Both the position numbers and the translations under genes were made by a program. From Corticibacter populi (GTDB lineage Bacteria; Pseudomonadota; Gammaproteobacteria; Burkholderiales; Burkholderiaceae_C), in NCBI RefSeq assembly GCF_004217315.1, contig NZ_SGWR01000004.1, positions 82,718-146,717 on the forward strand: a DNA stretch of 64,000 bases, in the 5' to 3' direction. Within the stretch, counting starts at the first letter, position 1; each line of letters starts with the position of its first letter. A model generated the notes under the pieces. That model saw nothing but the letters and a program-made list of their open reading frames with translations, did not search any database and was not told the DNA's origin. Shown here piece after piece: positions 27,920 to 36,104 of the stretch.

Positions 27920-28960
27920 TTATTGGTTGTAATCGGCCTGCCAGCGCTGCAGCAGCATCTCCACGCGGGCCTTGGCCGCCGGCAGCGGCACGCAGCGCCA
28001 CTCGCCATGCGCCGGCAGGTCCGCCGGGCGTTCGCCGCCCACCACCACGCCTTCTGCGCAGCGCGTGGTGATCCAGACCCACAGTCCCTGCCGGCAGGCC
28101 TGCTGCAATGCGGCTTCGAGCCGGTGGTGCAGCGTGCCGTTGCCGGTGGCTGCCACCACCGCGCCGGCAAAACCGGCCTGCACCAGCGCATCGATGGCGC
28201 GTGGCTCGAAGCCGGCATGACTGGTGACCCAGGCTACGGCTGGCGCGGGCGGCCCATCCGTATCAGTCCAGGCCAGCAGGTGCTGGTGGTGACCGCCGCC
28301 ATGCCAGTCCGGGGTGTCCTGGCTGCCTGGCTGCGAAAGTGGCACCATGCCTGGCGCCGCCAGCCGCAGCTGGCCAGCCTCGATCCAGCCCAGTGGGCCG
28401 TATTCACCGGAGCTGAAGGAGGCCAGGCGGTAAGGGTGGGCCTTTCGCACATGGCCGGCGTGGTGCAGCACGCCGGTATTGACAGCCATCACCCCGCCGG
28501 GCGTGCCGTCCGCGAGGGCCAGTGCGCAGGCGTCGCGCAGGTTCTGCGGGCCGTCGGCATCGGGTGCGGTGGCAGGGCGCATGGCGCTGACGAGAATCAC
28601 CGGCTTGGCGCTGGCGGGCAGCACACGGTGCAGGAACCAGGCGGTTTCCTCCAGCGTGTCAGTGCCATGGGTGAGGATCACGGCGCGCACATCCGGCTGG
28701 CGCAGATGCTGCGCGATGCGCCTTGCCATCTGCAGCCAGTCGGCCGGCTCCATGTCCTTGCTGTCCCGTTGCAGGATCTGCTCGGCCACCAGCGATGCCT
28801 GGTGTGCCTGCAACTGCTCCCGCAGTTGCGGCACGGCGGCGAGCAGGGCTTCAATGGGCAATTGCGCGGCCCGGTAGTGCAGGTTGTCGCCCCCGGCGCT
28901 GGCTACGCCGGCAATGGTGCCGCCAGTGCCAAGGATGACCAGGGTCCGGGCGCGGTTCAT
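27920..28960 (-). CDS. L-asparaginase family protein
   Basis: This 346-residue bacterial-type asparaginase has both signature motifs: LGTGGTIAG with nucleophile Thr 15, and ILTHGTDTLEET with Thr 100 and Asp 101. There is no signal peptide, so a cytoplasmic enzyme is likely. It hydrolyses asparagine to aspartate and ammonia. Its ATG overlaps the rsmD stop by four bases and it is the last gene of the M16-M16-rsmD-asparaginase operon. Confidence 0.93.
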   Translation of the reverse strand: MNRARTLVILGTGGTIAGVASAGGDNLHYRAAQLPIEALLAAVPQLREQLQAHQASLVAEQILQRDSKDMEPADWLQMARRIAQHLRQPDVRAVILTHGTDTLEETAWFLHRVLPASAKPVILVSAMRPATAPDADGPQNLRDACALALADGTPGGVMAVNTGVLHHAGHVRKAHPYRLASFSSGEYGPLGWIEAGQLRLAAPGMVPLSQPGSQDTPDWHGGGHHQHLLAWTDTDGPPAPAVAWVTSHAGFEPRAIDALVQAGFAGAVVAATGNGTLHHRLEAALQQACRQGLWVWITTRCAEGVVVGGERPADLPAHGEWRCVPLPAAKARVEMLLQRWQADYNQ

Positions 28961-29610
28961 GGCTGGACGGTAGTGTCGTGGGCCGCGCCACGCTGCAGCA
29001 GATGGGCATGCACGGCTCCGGCCCGCAGGTTGCGCAGCAGTTGCCAGCCCTGGGCCGCCAGTGCGGTGGCATCTTGGCGCTGGCCGCTTTCCAGGTAGAC
29101 GAGTCCCTCCGGTGCCAGCACGCCGGCTGCCAATGCCAGGGCCTGGCTTTCCAGTCCGGCGGCGAAGGGTGGGTCGAGGAACACCAGGTCCCAGCCTTCC
29201 GGCCGGCCGGCCGGAGGCTGCGCCAGGGCCAGCAGGCCGTCGCCTGCCTGCACGCGCAGATTGCCGGCCTTCAGGCGCCCGGCATTGGCCTTGAGCTGGG
29301 CTGCGACGGCGCGATCCTGTTCGACGAGCAGCACCTCGGCGGCGTGGCGCGAGGCGGCCTCGAAGCCGAGCGCGCCGCTGCCGGCAAAGGCGTCGAGGCA
29401 GTGCCAGCCGGTGAGGTCCTGACCCAGCCAGTTGAAGAGCGTCTCGCGCACGCGGTCGGGTGTGGGGCGCAGGCCGGGGCGGTTGGCCACCGGCAGGCGC
29501 GAGCGCCGCCATTGGCCGCCGATGATGCGCACCTCGCCGGGCGCCCCTGCGGCATGGGCCGGAGGGTGTGGGGCGTGGCCGGAGGAGCGGCCGCCACGGG
29601 CTGCGTTCAC
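28957..29610 (-). CDS. rsmD: 16S rRNA (guanine(966)-N2)-methyltransferase RsmD
   Basis: This 217-residue SAM-dependent enzyme methylates G966 of 16S rRNA in the assembled 30S particle. It has an RIIGGQWR start, the SAM site DAFAGSGALG at 73-82 and the catalytic DPPF at 146-149. It starts with GTG at 29610, overlapping the upstream M16 stop (GTGA). About 25 extra residues precede the usual start of the domain, so a later start cannot be excluded. It is followed, with overlap, by the asparaginase gene. Confidence 0.93.
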   Translation of the reverse strand: MNAARGGRSSGHAPHPPAHAAGAPGEVRIIGGQWRRSRLPVANRPGLRPTPDRVRETLFNWLGQDLTGWHCLDAFAGSGALGFEAASRHAAEVLLVEQDRAVAAQLKANAGRLKAGNLRVQAGDGLLALAQPPAGRPEGWDLVFLDPPFAAGLESQALALAAGVLAPEGLVYLESGQRQDATALAAQGWQLLRNLRAGAVHAHLLQRGAAHDTTVQP

Positions 29611-31070
29611 GGACGGACTCCGCTACCGACGATGACCGTGGCCATGGCGTCCGGGCGCAGCACCTTTTGCACGGCGCGGCGGATGTCCTCGACGCTGATG
29701 GCGGCAACCTTGTCGCTCCAGGTGTCGAGGTAGTCGAGCGGCAGGTCGTTCCAGGCGATGTTGGCCACATTGCCCTGCAACTTGGCGTTGCTGTCGATGC
29801 GCAGCGCGAAGCCGCCGATCAGGTTGGCCTTGGCGTCCTGCAGTTCCTTGTCGGTCGGGCCGTTGGCGACGAAGTCGCCGAGCACCTGCCGCACCAGCGC
29901 CACAGCCGCGTCGGCCTGGTCGGCGCGCGTTTGCAGGCTGATGGTGAAGGCGCCGGCGTGCAGGCCTGGATTGAAGCTGCTGTAGACGCCATAGACCAGG
30001 CCGCGCTTCTCGCGCACTTCTTCCATCAGCCGCGAGCCAAAGCCGCTGCCGCCAAGAATGTGGTCGGCCACCAGCAGCGGCAGGAAGTCCGGATCGTCGC
30101 GGCGAATGCCGGGCTGGCCGATCAGTACCTGGGCCTGCTCGGCCGGGAACGGGATCTTTTGCTCGCTGGCCTGCTGCAGCGGCGCCACTTCGGGCACGGC
30201 GGGCAGGGCCGGGCAGGCGGCGCCTGGTGTCTGCGGCAGCCCGGCCAGCAGGGTGGCGACCAGCCGGTCCGCCTGCGCGCGGTCGACCTGGCCGACCACG
30301 GTGGCCTTGGCGCGGCAGGGCAGCACGTGCTGTTCGTAGAAGCGCTGCATGTCCTGCACCTGGATGTGCTGCAGGCTTTGTGGGGTGGTCAGGTAGCCAT
30401 AGGGGTGCGTGCCGTAGACGGCTTTCTGGTAGGCTTGCGAGGCGATCACGCCGGGGCGTGTCTGCGCTTCGGCGAGGGAGGCGCTCCAGCGCTCGCGGTC
30501 GCGCTGCCAGACGGCGGCGGGCCAGGCGCTTTGGCTGATCTGGCGCGCCGCCAGCGCCGTGGCCGGCTCCAGCAGTGCGGGCTCGGTCAGGCTGCGCAGG
30601 CTGAGGCTGAAGCGGTCGTTGCCGGCGTTGGCGGAAAATGCCGCGCCCAGGTCCGCCCAGGCCTGGCCGAGCTGGTCTTCATCGAGCGCGGGCTGCTGGC
30701 CATGGCGCAGCACGCCCTTGGTGAGCATGGCGGCGGTGGCATCGGCCAGACCGGCCTGCGCGGCCGGGTCGCGGCGGGAGCCGGCGTCGAAGTCGATCTG
30801 CACGTCCACCATCGGCAGGCTCGGGCTGGTCACCAGCCAGACCTGCGCGCCGCTGGGCTGCTGCCAGTGCTCGATGGGCAGCAGGCGCTCGTCGGCCATG
30901 GCCGAAGCCAGCGGCAAGGCCAGCAGCAGCGCGGCCAGCGAGTGCGTCCAGCGGCGGACCAGACGGCACGGACGGCGCTCGAGAGTGGGGGAGGCTGTGG
31001 TGGGCAGGGCAGGGAACATGGCAGGGGATGGCGTGCGGGGAAGGGCGGAAAGCGCGGTGCGGCGGGTCAT
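29607..31070 (-). CDS. M16 peptidase-like subunit without zinc motif
   Basis: The 487-residue protein starts at 31070, overlapping the upstream M16 gene by four bases. A twin-basic n-region and hydrophobic stretch ending S-A-M-A near residue 58 suggest export. Two M16 domains follow, but the position of the HxxEH zinc motif holds LADATAAMLTKG, so it cannot bind the catalytic zinc. The C-terminal domain keeps the REKRGLVYGVYS motif that contributes to the active site of the partner. Such proteins form heterodimers with an active M16 subunit in the periplasm, here the neighbouring lipoprotein. Confidence 0.9.
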   Translation of the reverse strand: MTRRTALSALPRTPSPAMFPALPTTASPTLERRPCRLVRRWTHSLAALLLALPLASAMADERLLPIEHWQQPSGAQVWLVTSPSLPMVDVQIDFDAGSRRDPAAQAGLADATAAMLTKGVLRHGQQPALDEDQLGQAWADLGAAFSANAGNDRFSLSLRSLTEPALLEPATALAARQISQSAWPAAVWQRDRERWSASLAEAQTRPGVIASQAYQKAVYGTHPYGYLTTPQSLQHIQVQDMQRFYEQHVLPCRAKATVVGQVDRAQADRLVATLLAGLPQTPGAACPALPAVPEVAPLQQASEQKIPFPAEQAQVLIGQPGIRRDDPDFLPLLVADHILGGSGFGSRLMEEVREKRGLVYGVYSSFNPGLHAGAFTISLQTRADQADAAVALVRQVLGDFVANGPTDKELQDAKANLIGGFALRIDSNAKLQGNVANIAWNDLPLDYLDTWSDKVAAISVEDIRRAVQKVLRPDAMATVIVGSGVRP

Positions 31071-32572
31071 TGCTGCGAACCTCCTGCGGCAGGCTGGACC
31101 GGGCGGGCTGTCGGGGCCGGGCGGTTGGTGCCGGTTGCCGCCACCGGGGCGGCCTGCGGCAGCAGTTCTGCCACCGTCAGCGCATCGTCGCCAAAGTACT
31201 TCTGGGCCACCGCCTGCACCTGCCCGGGTGTGACCTCGCGCAGCAGGGCCAGCAGGCGGTCGGTGGCATCGAGCGGCCAGCCCTGGACCCAGTTGCTGCC
31301 CAGCTCGCTGGCCTGCGCGTACATGGAATCCTGGCCATAGACGGTGATGGCCGACCATTGCGTGACGACGCGCTGCAGTTCCTGGGCGCTGATGCCGTGC
31401 GCGGCGATCTCGGCAACGGCCTGGCGCAGGCCGGCTTCGAGCTCCTGGTTGCTGCGGCCGGCGGCCGGAATGCCGCTGAGCACGAACAGGCCGTTGCCGC
31501 TGCGCCCGCTCAAGCCGGCGCTGCTGTCGGCGCTGTCGGCGATGCGGCCCGCGCCGCGCGTGAGCGCACGGTCCAGGCGTGCGCCGTCATAGCCGCTGAG
31601 CACGGCCGAGAGTGCGGTCAGTGCCAGCGCCTCGCGGTCGGCCTCGCTGGGCTGCTCGATGTTGGCGAGCGGCGGTACCTTGAAGGCCATCAGCAGCACC
31701 GGCTGTTCGGCACGGTCCCGCAGCACCAGGCGGCGCGGGCCCTGCTGCGGGGGCTCGGCGGTGGGCTTGCGCGTTGGCAGCGGCGCGGCGGCTGCCGGGC
31801 CATAGTAGCGCTCGGCGAGTGCCAGCACGGCGCGCGGCTCGACGTTGCCGACCACCACCACGGCGGCATTGGCCGGCACGTACCAGCGGTGGTAGAAGGC
31901 GCGCACATCGTCGGCGGTGAAGTGCTCGATGTCGTCCATCCAGCCGATGATGGGGCGGCGCTCCTGCGAGGCCAGGTAGGTCACCGCCATCAACTGCTCA
32001 TAGAGTTTGGCGCGGGGCTGGTCGTCGGTGCGCATGCGGCGCTCTTCCTTGACGACCTCGACCTCGCGCAGGAATTCTTCGTCGGGCCACCGGTTGTGCT
32101 GGAAGCGGTCGGCCTCCAGCGCCATCACGTCTTCGAGCCGGCTGGCGGGCACCTGCTGGTAGTAGCCGGTGTAGTCGCGGCTGGTGAAGGCGTTGTCCTG
32201 GCCGCCGAGCTCGGCGACGCGGCGTGAGAATTCGCCCGGCGCCAGCTTCTCGGTGCCCTTGAACATCATGTGCTCGAGCATGTGGGCGATGCCGCTGGTG
32301 CCATCCACCTCGTCGATGGCGCCGGCGCGCACCCACAGCATGTGGATGGCGGTGGGGGCGCGCCGGTCGGGCTTGACGATGACTTCCAGCCCGTTGGGCA
32401 GACGGTAGTGGGCCAGGCGCTCGTCTTCGCGCAGCACCTCGGGGGCGCTGGCCGGAGCGTGCGCGGCAGGGCTGGGGGCCACGGAGGTGTCGGCCGCTGG
32501 CTGGCTGGCGCAGCCGGCCAGCAGGGCCGCGCAGCAAAGGGAAGAACTCCAGAGCAATGTCAAACGTTTCAT
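31067..32572 (-). CDS. M16 family zinc metallopeptidase (lipoprotein)
   Basis: The 501-residue protein has a signal peptide with lipobox LLAGC (Cys 21) and is therefore a predicted lipoprotein. The inverted zinc motif HMLEH (His 97, Glu 100, His 101) and a downstream Glu near 177 make it the catalytic pitrilysin-type subunit. It should cleave peptides in the periplasm together with the inactive subunit encoded next. It is divergent from ftsY with only 93 bp between, so promoters must be packed there. Confidence 0.93.
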   Translation of the reverse strand: MKRLTLLWSSSLCCAALLAGCASQPAADTSVAPSPAAHAPASAPEVLREDERLAHYRLPNGLEVIVKPDRRAPTAIHMLWVRAGAIDEVDGTSGIAHMLEHMMFKGTEKLAPGEFSRRVAELGGQDNAFTSRDYTGYYQQVPASRLEDVMALEADRFQHNRWPDEEFLREVEVVKEERRMRTDDQPRAKLYEQLMAVTYLASQERRPIIGWMDDIEHFTADDVRAFYHRWYVPANAAVVVVGNVEPRAVLALAERYYGPAAAAPLPTRKPTAEPPQQGPRRLVLRDRAEQPVLLMAFKVPPLANIEQPSEADREALALTALSAVLSGYDGARLDRALTRGAGRIADSADSSAGLSGRSGNGLFVLSGIPAAGRSNQELEAGLRQAVAEIAAHGISAQELQRVVTQWSAITVYGQDSMYAQASELGSNWVQGWPLDATDRLLALLREVTPGQVQAVAQKYFGDDALTVAELLPQAAPVAATGTNRPAPTARPVQPAAGGSQQ

Positions 32573-32665
32573 ACAATCCCGTGATCAATGGCAGGCGCCG
32601 CCAGCGCGCTTGTGCGCATGGCCCCGCCTGAAACTCCATGCGCCCCCACGGGCGCAACTTGCATT

Positions 32666-34072
32666 ATGTTCAGTTTTTTCAAGAAAAGATCCCCATCGGC
32701 CGCACCACCGCCAGACCCCACTGGTGCGCCCGATGCTACCGGCCCGGAGGCCGCCGCGGCCCCGGCCGCGCCCGCTCCAGCTCCCGAGGCGCCTGCCGCT
32801 GCGCCCGAGGAAACCGGTGGCGTGATGGCCTGGCTGCGCAAGCCCTTTGGCCGCAGGAGCGAGCCGCAGGAATCGCTGCCGGACGCTCCTGCGGAGGATG
32901 CTGTCGAGGTTCCGGCGGCATGGCCACCTGTCCCTGCTGATGACGGGGTCAAAGCACCGGTTCAGGCAGCACCGGTAGCACCGGCGGAGCTGCCCGCCGA
33001 GCCTGTCCCGGCTGCCGCGCCAGCGCCGCAACTCGCGCCGGTGCCTGCCGCCGCTCCTGTTGCTTCCGTCGCACCTGTGCGGCCCACGCCGCAGAAGCCC
33101 GTCGCCTCCGCGGTTCCTGCCGCACCCGCCGAGCCGGAGGTCGAGTCCGCGCCGGCGGCCGCGCCCGAACGCGAACGCAAGAACTGGATGGACAAGCTGC
33201 GTGCCGGCCTGCGCAAGACCGGCACCAGCATCTCCACCGTCTTCACCGGCACCAAGATCGACGAAGATTTGTATGAGGAGCTGGAAGCGGCGCTGTTGAT
33301 GGCCGATGCCGGCGTCAAGGCCACCAGCTTTCTGCTCGAAGACCTGCGCCAGCGCGTCAAGGCCGCCAAGGCCGCCGAGCCGGCCCAGGTCAAGGGCCTG
33401 CTGGTCGAGGCCATCACCGAACTGCTGCGGCCGCTGGAAAAAGGCCTGGTGATCGGCGAGCACGAACCCACCGTCATCATGGTCGCCGGCGTCAACGGCG
33501 CGGGCAAAACCACCTCGATCGGCAAGCTCACGCGCCACCTGGCCGAAGCAGATGCCTCCGTGCTGCTGGCCGCCGCCGACACCTTCCGCGCTGCCGCGCG
33601 CGAACAGCTGGGCGTCTGGGCCACCCGCAACACGGTGGAGATCATCGGCCAGCAGGGCGGCGATCCGGCTGCCGTCAGCTTCGATGCCGTCACCGCCGGC
33701 AAGGCGCGTGGCAAGGACGTGGTGCTGGTCGATACCGCCGGGCGCCTGCCCACGCAACTGCACCTGATGGAGGAGCTGCGCAAGATCAAGCGCGTCATCA
33801 CCAAGGCCGATGCCAGCGCGCCGCACGAAGTGCTTCTGGTGATCGACGGCAACACCGGCCAGAACGCGCTGGCGCAGGTCAAGGCCTTCGATGATGCATT
33901 GGAGCTCACCGGCCTGATCGTCACCAAGCTCGACGGCACCGCCAAGGGCGGCGTGCTGGCCGCCATTGCGCAGGAGCGTCCGGTGCCGGTGTACTTCATC
34001 GGCGTGGGCGAGAAGCTTGAAGACCTGCAGACCTTCAATGCGCGCGAGTTCGCGCAGGCCCTGTTGGGCTGA
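32666..34072 (+). CDS. ftsY: Signal recognition particle receptor FtsY
   Basis: The 468-residue SRP GTPase receptor targets membrane-protein ribosomes to the inner membrane. MFSFFKK at the start is the usual membrane-touching N-terminus. A long Ala/Pro/Glu-rich acidic A domain occupies about 10-170, followed by the N domain ([15 protein letters not shown]) and the G domain with GVNGAGKTT (near 275), DTAGRLPTQ and [10 protein letters not shown]. The start at 32666 was chosen over an upstream in-frame ATG on this basis. pyrC follows after 46 bp. Confidence 0.97.
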   Translation: MFSFFKKRSPSAAPPPDPTGAPDATGPEAAAAPAAPAPAPEAPAAAPEETGGVMAWLRKPFGRRSEPQESLPDAPAEDAVEVPAAWPPVPADDGVKAPVQAAPVAPAELPAEPVPAAAPAPQLAPVPAAAPVASVAPVRPTPQKPVASAVPAAPAEPEVESAPAAAPERERKNWMDKLRAGLRKTGTSISTVFTGTKIDEDLYEELEAALLMADAGVKATSFLLEDLRQRVKAAKAAEPAQVKGLLVEAITELLRPLEKGLVIGEHEPTVIMVAGVNGAGKTTSIGKLTRHLAEADASVLLAAADTFRAAAREQLGVWATRNTVEIIGQQGGDPAAVSFDAVTAGKARGKDVVLVDTAGRLPTQLHLMEELRKIKRVITKADASAPHEVLLVIDGNTGQNALAQVKAFDDALELTGLIVTKLDGTAKGGVLAAIAQERPVPVYFIGVGEKLEDLQTFNAREFAQALLG

Positions 34073-34118
34073 CTGGCCAACGCGGCCCCAATGCAGCCTA
34101 TTACCACCACGGATACCC

Positions 34119-35177
34119 ATGACTGAACTGACCCTCATCCGCCCCGACGACTGGCATCTGCACCTGCGCGACGGCGCGGCCCTCCACACCACCGTGGCGC
34201 ATGCGGCGGCGCAGTTCGGCCGCGCCATCGTCATGCCCAATCTGCGCCCGCCGGTCACCGACGTGGCGGCGGCGCTGGCCTACCGCCAGCGCATCCTCGA
34301 CGCGCTGGCCGAAGTTGTGCCGGCCGATGCCGCCGCGGCCCGTTTCGAGCCGTTGATGACGCTGTATCTCACCGATCGCATGACGCCCGCGACCATCCGC
34401 GCCGCGCGTGCCGCCGGTGTGGTGGCCTGCAAGCTTTACCCGGCCGGAGCGACGACCAACAGCGATGCGGGCGTGACTGCCATGCGCAACATCTATCCGG
34501 CGCTCGAAGCCATGCAGGAGGTCGGCATGGTGCTGCTGGTGCATGGCGAAGTCACCGACCCGAGTGTCGACCTGTTCGACCGCGAGGCGGTGTTCATCGA
34601 GCAGCAGCTGATGCCGCTGCGCCGCGATTTCCCGCTGCTCAAGATCGTCATGGAGCACATCACCACGAAAGAGGCGGCGCAGTATGTGGGCGAGGCCGAT
34701 GACTTCCTGGCGGCCACCATCACCGCGCACCACTTGCTCTACAACCGCAACGCGCTGTTCCTGGGCGGCATCCGCCCGCATTATTACTGCCTGCCGGTGC
34801 TCAAGCGCGAGACGCACCGCCAGGCGCTGGTGGCCGCGGCCACTTCGGGAAGCCCCCGTTTCTTCCTCGGCACCGACAGTGCCCCGCATGCCGCGCCGCT
34901 CAAGGAGGCTGCCGTGGGCTGTGCAGGCTGTTATACGGCGCCGGCGGCCATCGAACTGTATGCCGAGGCCTTCGACAATGCCGGTGCGCTGGACAGGCTC
35001 GAAGGTTTTGCGGCCTTTCATGGTGCCGATTTCTATGGCCTGCCGCGCAACCGAGGAACGGTGACGCTGCGCAAGAGCAGCTGGCAGATGCCCGAGTCCT
35101 ACCCTTACGCCGAGACGGTGCTCAAGCCCCTGCGCGCGGGCGAGACCATGGCCTGGCAGCTGCAGGCAGCCGCCTGA
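34119..35177 (+). CDS. pyrC: Dihydroorotase (class II)
   Basis: The 352-residue zinc amidohydrolase closes carbamoyl-aspartate to dihydroorotate in pyrimidine synthesis. Ligands are visible: His 13 and His 15 (HLHLRDG), carboxylated Lys 105 (ACKLYPAG), His 142 (LVHGE), His 180 (VMEHITT) and Asp 253 (GTDSAPH). It starts at 34119. It lies in line with ftsY and may share its transcript. Confidence 0.96.
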   Translation: MTELTLIRPDDWHLHLRDGAALHTTVAHAAAQFGRAIVMPNLRPPVTDVAAALAYRQRILDALAEVVPADAAAARFEPLMTLYLTDRMTPATIRAARAAGVVACKLYPAGATTNSDAGVTAMRNIYPALEAMQEVGMVLLVHGEVTDPSVDLFDREAVFIEQQLMPLRRDFPLLKIVMEHITTKEAAQYVGEADDFLAATITAHHLLYNRNALFLGGIRPHYYCLPVLKRETHRQALVAAATSGSPRFFLGTDSAPHAAPLKEAAVGCAGCYTAPAAIELYAEAFDNAGALDRLEGFAAFHGADFYGLPRNRGTVTLRKSSWQMPESYPYAETVLKPLRAGETMAWQLQAAA

Positions 35178-35209
35178 TCGATTGTCGCCGGGCCTGCTGG
35201 GTCAATCCG

Positions 35210-35259
35210 AGGGGCAGGAGGTCAAAAAAACCACCCGGCGTCTTGCCCCTGTATTTTTT
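35210..35259 (+). terminator. Possible terminator after pyrC
   Basis: AGGGGCA (35210-35216) pairs with TGCCCCT (35244-35250) and is followed by a T-rich tail. The 27-base loop contains an A-run and is long for an intrinsic terminator. Confidence 0.4.
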
Positions 35260-35300
35260 GTCCTCTTGCGTGACCCATGAAAAGATCGTGAACAAGTTGC

Positions 35301-36104
35301 TCAGGCCTGCTCGCGGCGCGCCCGGGCCTTGGCCATGATGGCCGCCAGCAGCGCCGCCTTGTCGGGCGCGGCGGCGGCGTTGGCGCCTGCGGAGGCTCCC
35401 GGCGCATCCCGGGCGACTGGTGACCGATCGGCCATGCTGCCATCGGCCGCTTTGGCCTCCGCATGGACGATGGTGCCGGTGGCCTCTGGTGCGGGCTTTG
35501 CGCGGCGCTGGTGCAGGGGCGCGGGGCGTGTGCCGATGCGCAGGCCCAGCCGCTGGGCGCGCCGCGCATAGCGCTGGCGGGCCGTGTCGGCCTGCTGCGG
35601 GCTCCAGGCCTGCCAGCCGGTGGCGGCGCCTGTCACGGGCTCCATGCGGATGCAGTCCACCGGGCACACCGGCACGCACAGGGCACAGCCGGTGCAATGC
35701 GCGTCGATCACGCTGTGCATGGTCTTGTTGGCGCCGACGATGGCATCCGTGGGACAGGCCTTGAGGCACAGTGTGCAGCCAATGCACCAGTCCTCGTCGA
35801 TGAGGGCCAGCTCGCGCGGGCCTTCGCGTCCGTTGTCCGGATTGAGGGGCATGGGCGCACGGCCGGCGATGTTGGCCAGCCGGTCTGCGCCGGCCTGGCC
35901 GCCGGGCGGGCATTGGTTGGTGGCGGTGCCCTCGAACGCGATGGCGTTTGCGTAGGCGCGGCAATCCGGGTAGCCGCAGCGCGTGCACTGGGTTTGCGGC
36001 AGGGCGTCGTCGAGCCGCTCGGCCAGTGCCGCGGCACTGGTGATGGACCGGGCGGTCTCAGGCGGCGTTGGACTGGTCGGGAGAAGCAGGCTTGGTGCTG
36101 GCAC
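35301..36104 (-). CDS. RnfB/RsxB-like iron-sulfur protein
   Basis: The 267-residue protein has a Cys-rich Fe-S domain (Cys 40, 43, 48, 65) followed by two 4Fe-4S ferredoxin motifs (Cys 107, 110, 113, 117 and 137, 140, 143, 147). This is the cluster layout of RnfB, the electron-accepting subunit of the Rnf/Rsx complex. Unlike standard RnfB it has no N-terminal membrane helix, and no rnfA, C, D, G or E genes are nearby. It ends in an Ala-rich tail. The ATG lies 47 bases inside the 3' end of phaZ; no later ATG or GTG fits before the first Cys cluster. Confidence 0.85.
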   Translation of the reverse strand: MPAPSLLLPTSPTPPETARSITSAAALAERLDDALPQTQCTRCGYPDCRAYANAIAFEGTATNQCPPGGQAGADRLANIAGRAPMPLNPDNGREGPRELALIDEDWCIGCTLCLKACPTDAIVGANKTMHSVIDAHCTGCALCVPVCPVDCIRMEPVTGAATGWQAWSPQQADTARQRYARRAQRLGLRIGTRPAPLHQRRAKPAPEATGTIVHAEAKAADGSMADRSPVARDAPGASAGANAAAAPDKAALLAAIMAKARARREQA

